From contig CAJKEB010000089.1 of NCBI GenBank assembly GCA_905198865.1, positions 1-5,002 on the forward strand: 5,002 bases of DNA, in the 5' to 3' direction. The notes under the pieces were generated by a model. The model was given only the letters and a program-made list of their open reading frames with translations. It made no database searches and was not told where the DNA came from. Each line of letters begins with the position of its first letter. The first letter of the stretch is position 1. Positions 4,810 through 5,002 of the stretch are shown here, one piece after another. The DNA is from an uncultured Eubacteriales bacterium. Its GTDB lineage: Bacteria > Bacillota > Clostridia > Monoglobales > Monoglobaceae. The translations under genes and the position numbers were made by a program.

Positions 4810-5002
4810 TGTGCTTGTTTAAAAATCATTTGTATACAGCATTTTTGAACAAAATAAATAAAATGGAATTTGTGTTGGAAAAATATTGGAATACAATCCA
4901 GCAGTCCGTCAATTTATTTGTAATATATTTTAATAATTTAATATATCCATCTATTAGCTTATTAAAATATATTATCGAACTATCATATAACAGTATTTAA
5001 GC
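4719..5002. other. AT-rich, gene-poor right end, probable edge of an integrated element
   Basis: About 25% G+C by hand count, clearly below the genes to the left. I see no supported coding sequence, tRNA or terminator. The longest plus-strand frame (4809-5000, 63 residues) has no real ribosome-binding site, a composition dominated by Ile, Asn, Tyr and Leu, and no recognisable domain, so I do not call it. If the tRNA junction is an attachment site, this would be the non-coding end of the inserted element. Confidence 0.4.

Noticed and set aside
4809..5000. 63-residue plus-strand frame at the right end
   Set aside because: No Shine-Dalgarno sequence at proper spacing, composition expected of 23% G+C random sequence, no recognisable motif.
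4674..5002. tRNA-Lys interrupted by a group I intron in the anticodon loop
   Set aside because: The base before the exon junction is not the terminal G expected of such introns, no intron core pairing is recognisable, and no 5' half is found within the window. It stays formally possible if the 5' half lies just outside.
1..5002. CRISPR array, transposase or toxin-antitoxin genes
   Set aside because: I saw no regularly spaced repeats, no DDE-type or other transposase motifs, and no small gene pair with ribosome-binding sites.

Overview
This 5-kb window looks like chromosome from a low-GC Gram-positive, most likely a gut-type clostridium (Oscillospiraceae/Ruminococcus-like). That placement is an inference. 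It rests on strong AAGGAG/GAGGAG ribosome-binding sites, a TagG-type exporter permease, a Firmicutes-style TtcA-family enzyme, and secreted proteins with stalk (copper amine oxidase N-terminal-like) and CHAP-SH3b domains.

Left half, minus strand, read right to left: a TtcA-family PP-loop tRNA thiolation enzyme (start 2611), UTP-glucose-1-phosphate uridylyltransferase GalU (start 1810) and an ABC-2 polysaccharide/teichoic-acid-type export permease (start 895). The galU-permease gap is 36 nt, so these two are probably co-transcribed; they fit a UDP-glucose supply and cell-surface glycan export module. No ATPase partner for the permease is visible. A good minus-strand promoter (44-73) fires off the left edge into GC-rich sequence.

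Middle: a 326-nt divergent intergenic region holds a promoter and a folded leader for the ttcA-like gene, and a separate extended -10 promoter for the rightward genes. Two secreted-protein genes follow on the plus strand: a 201-aa stalk-domain protein with a very acidic tail, and a 262-aa CHAP-SH3b protein. The CHAP domain keeps its cysteine, but the usual histidine position is arginine and the predicted mature protein has no histidine at all, so it is probably a pseudoenzyme. A perfect 12-bp hairpin ends this unit.

Right end, 4396-5002, has no convincing protein gene. It holds a GC-rich (about 58% G+C by hand count) palindromic intergenic element, then a canonical terminator serving the minus strand, then the 3' half of a tRNA-Lys(CUU) gene on the minus strand. 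The tRNA match stops exactly at the 5' edge of the anticodon loop, and sequence to its right drops to about 25% G+C. This is the classic footprint of a tyrosine-recombinase attachment site, so the last ~280 bases are probably the edge of an integrated element lying mostly outside the window. Repeats flanking the junction (TGATYAAGAGA twice, AACGCTA/TAGCGTT inverted) support a recombination-site reading.
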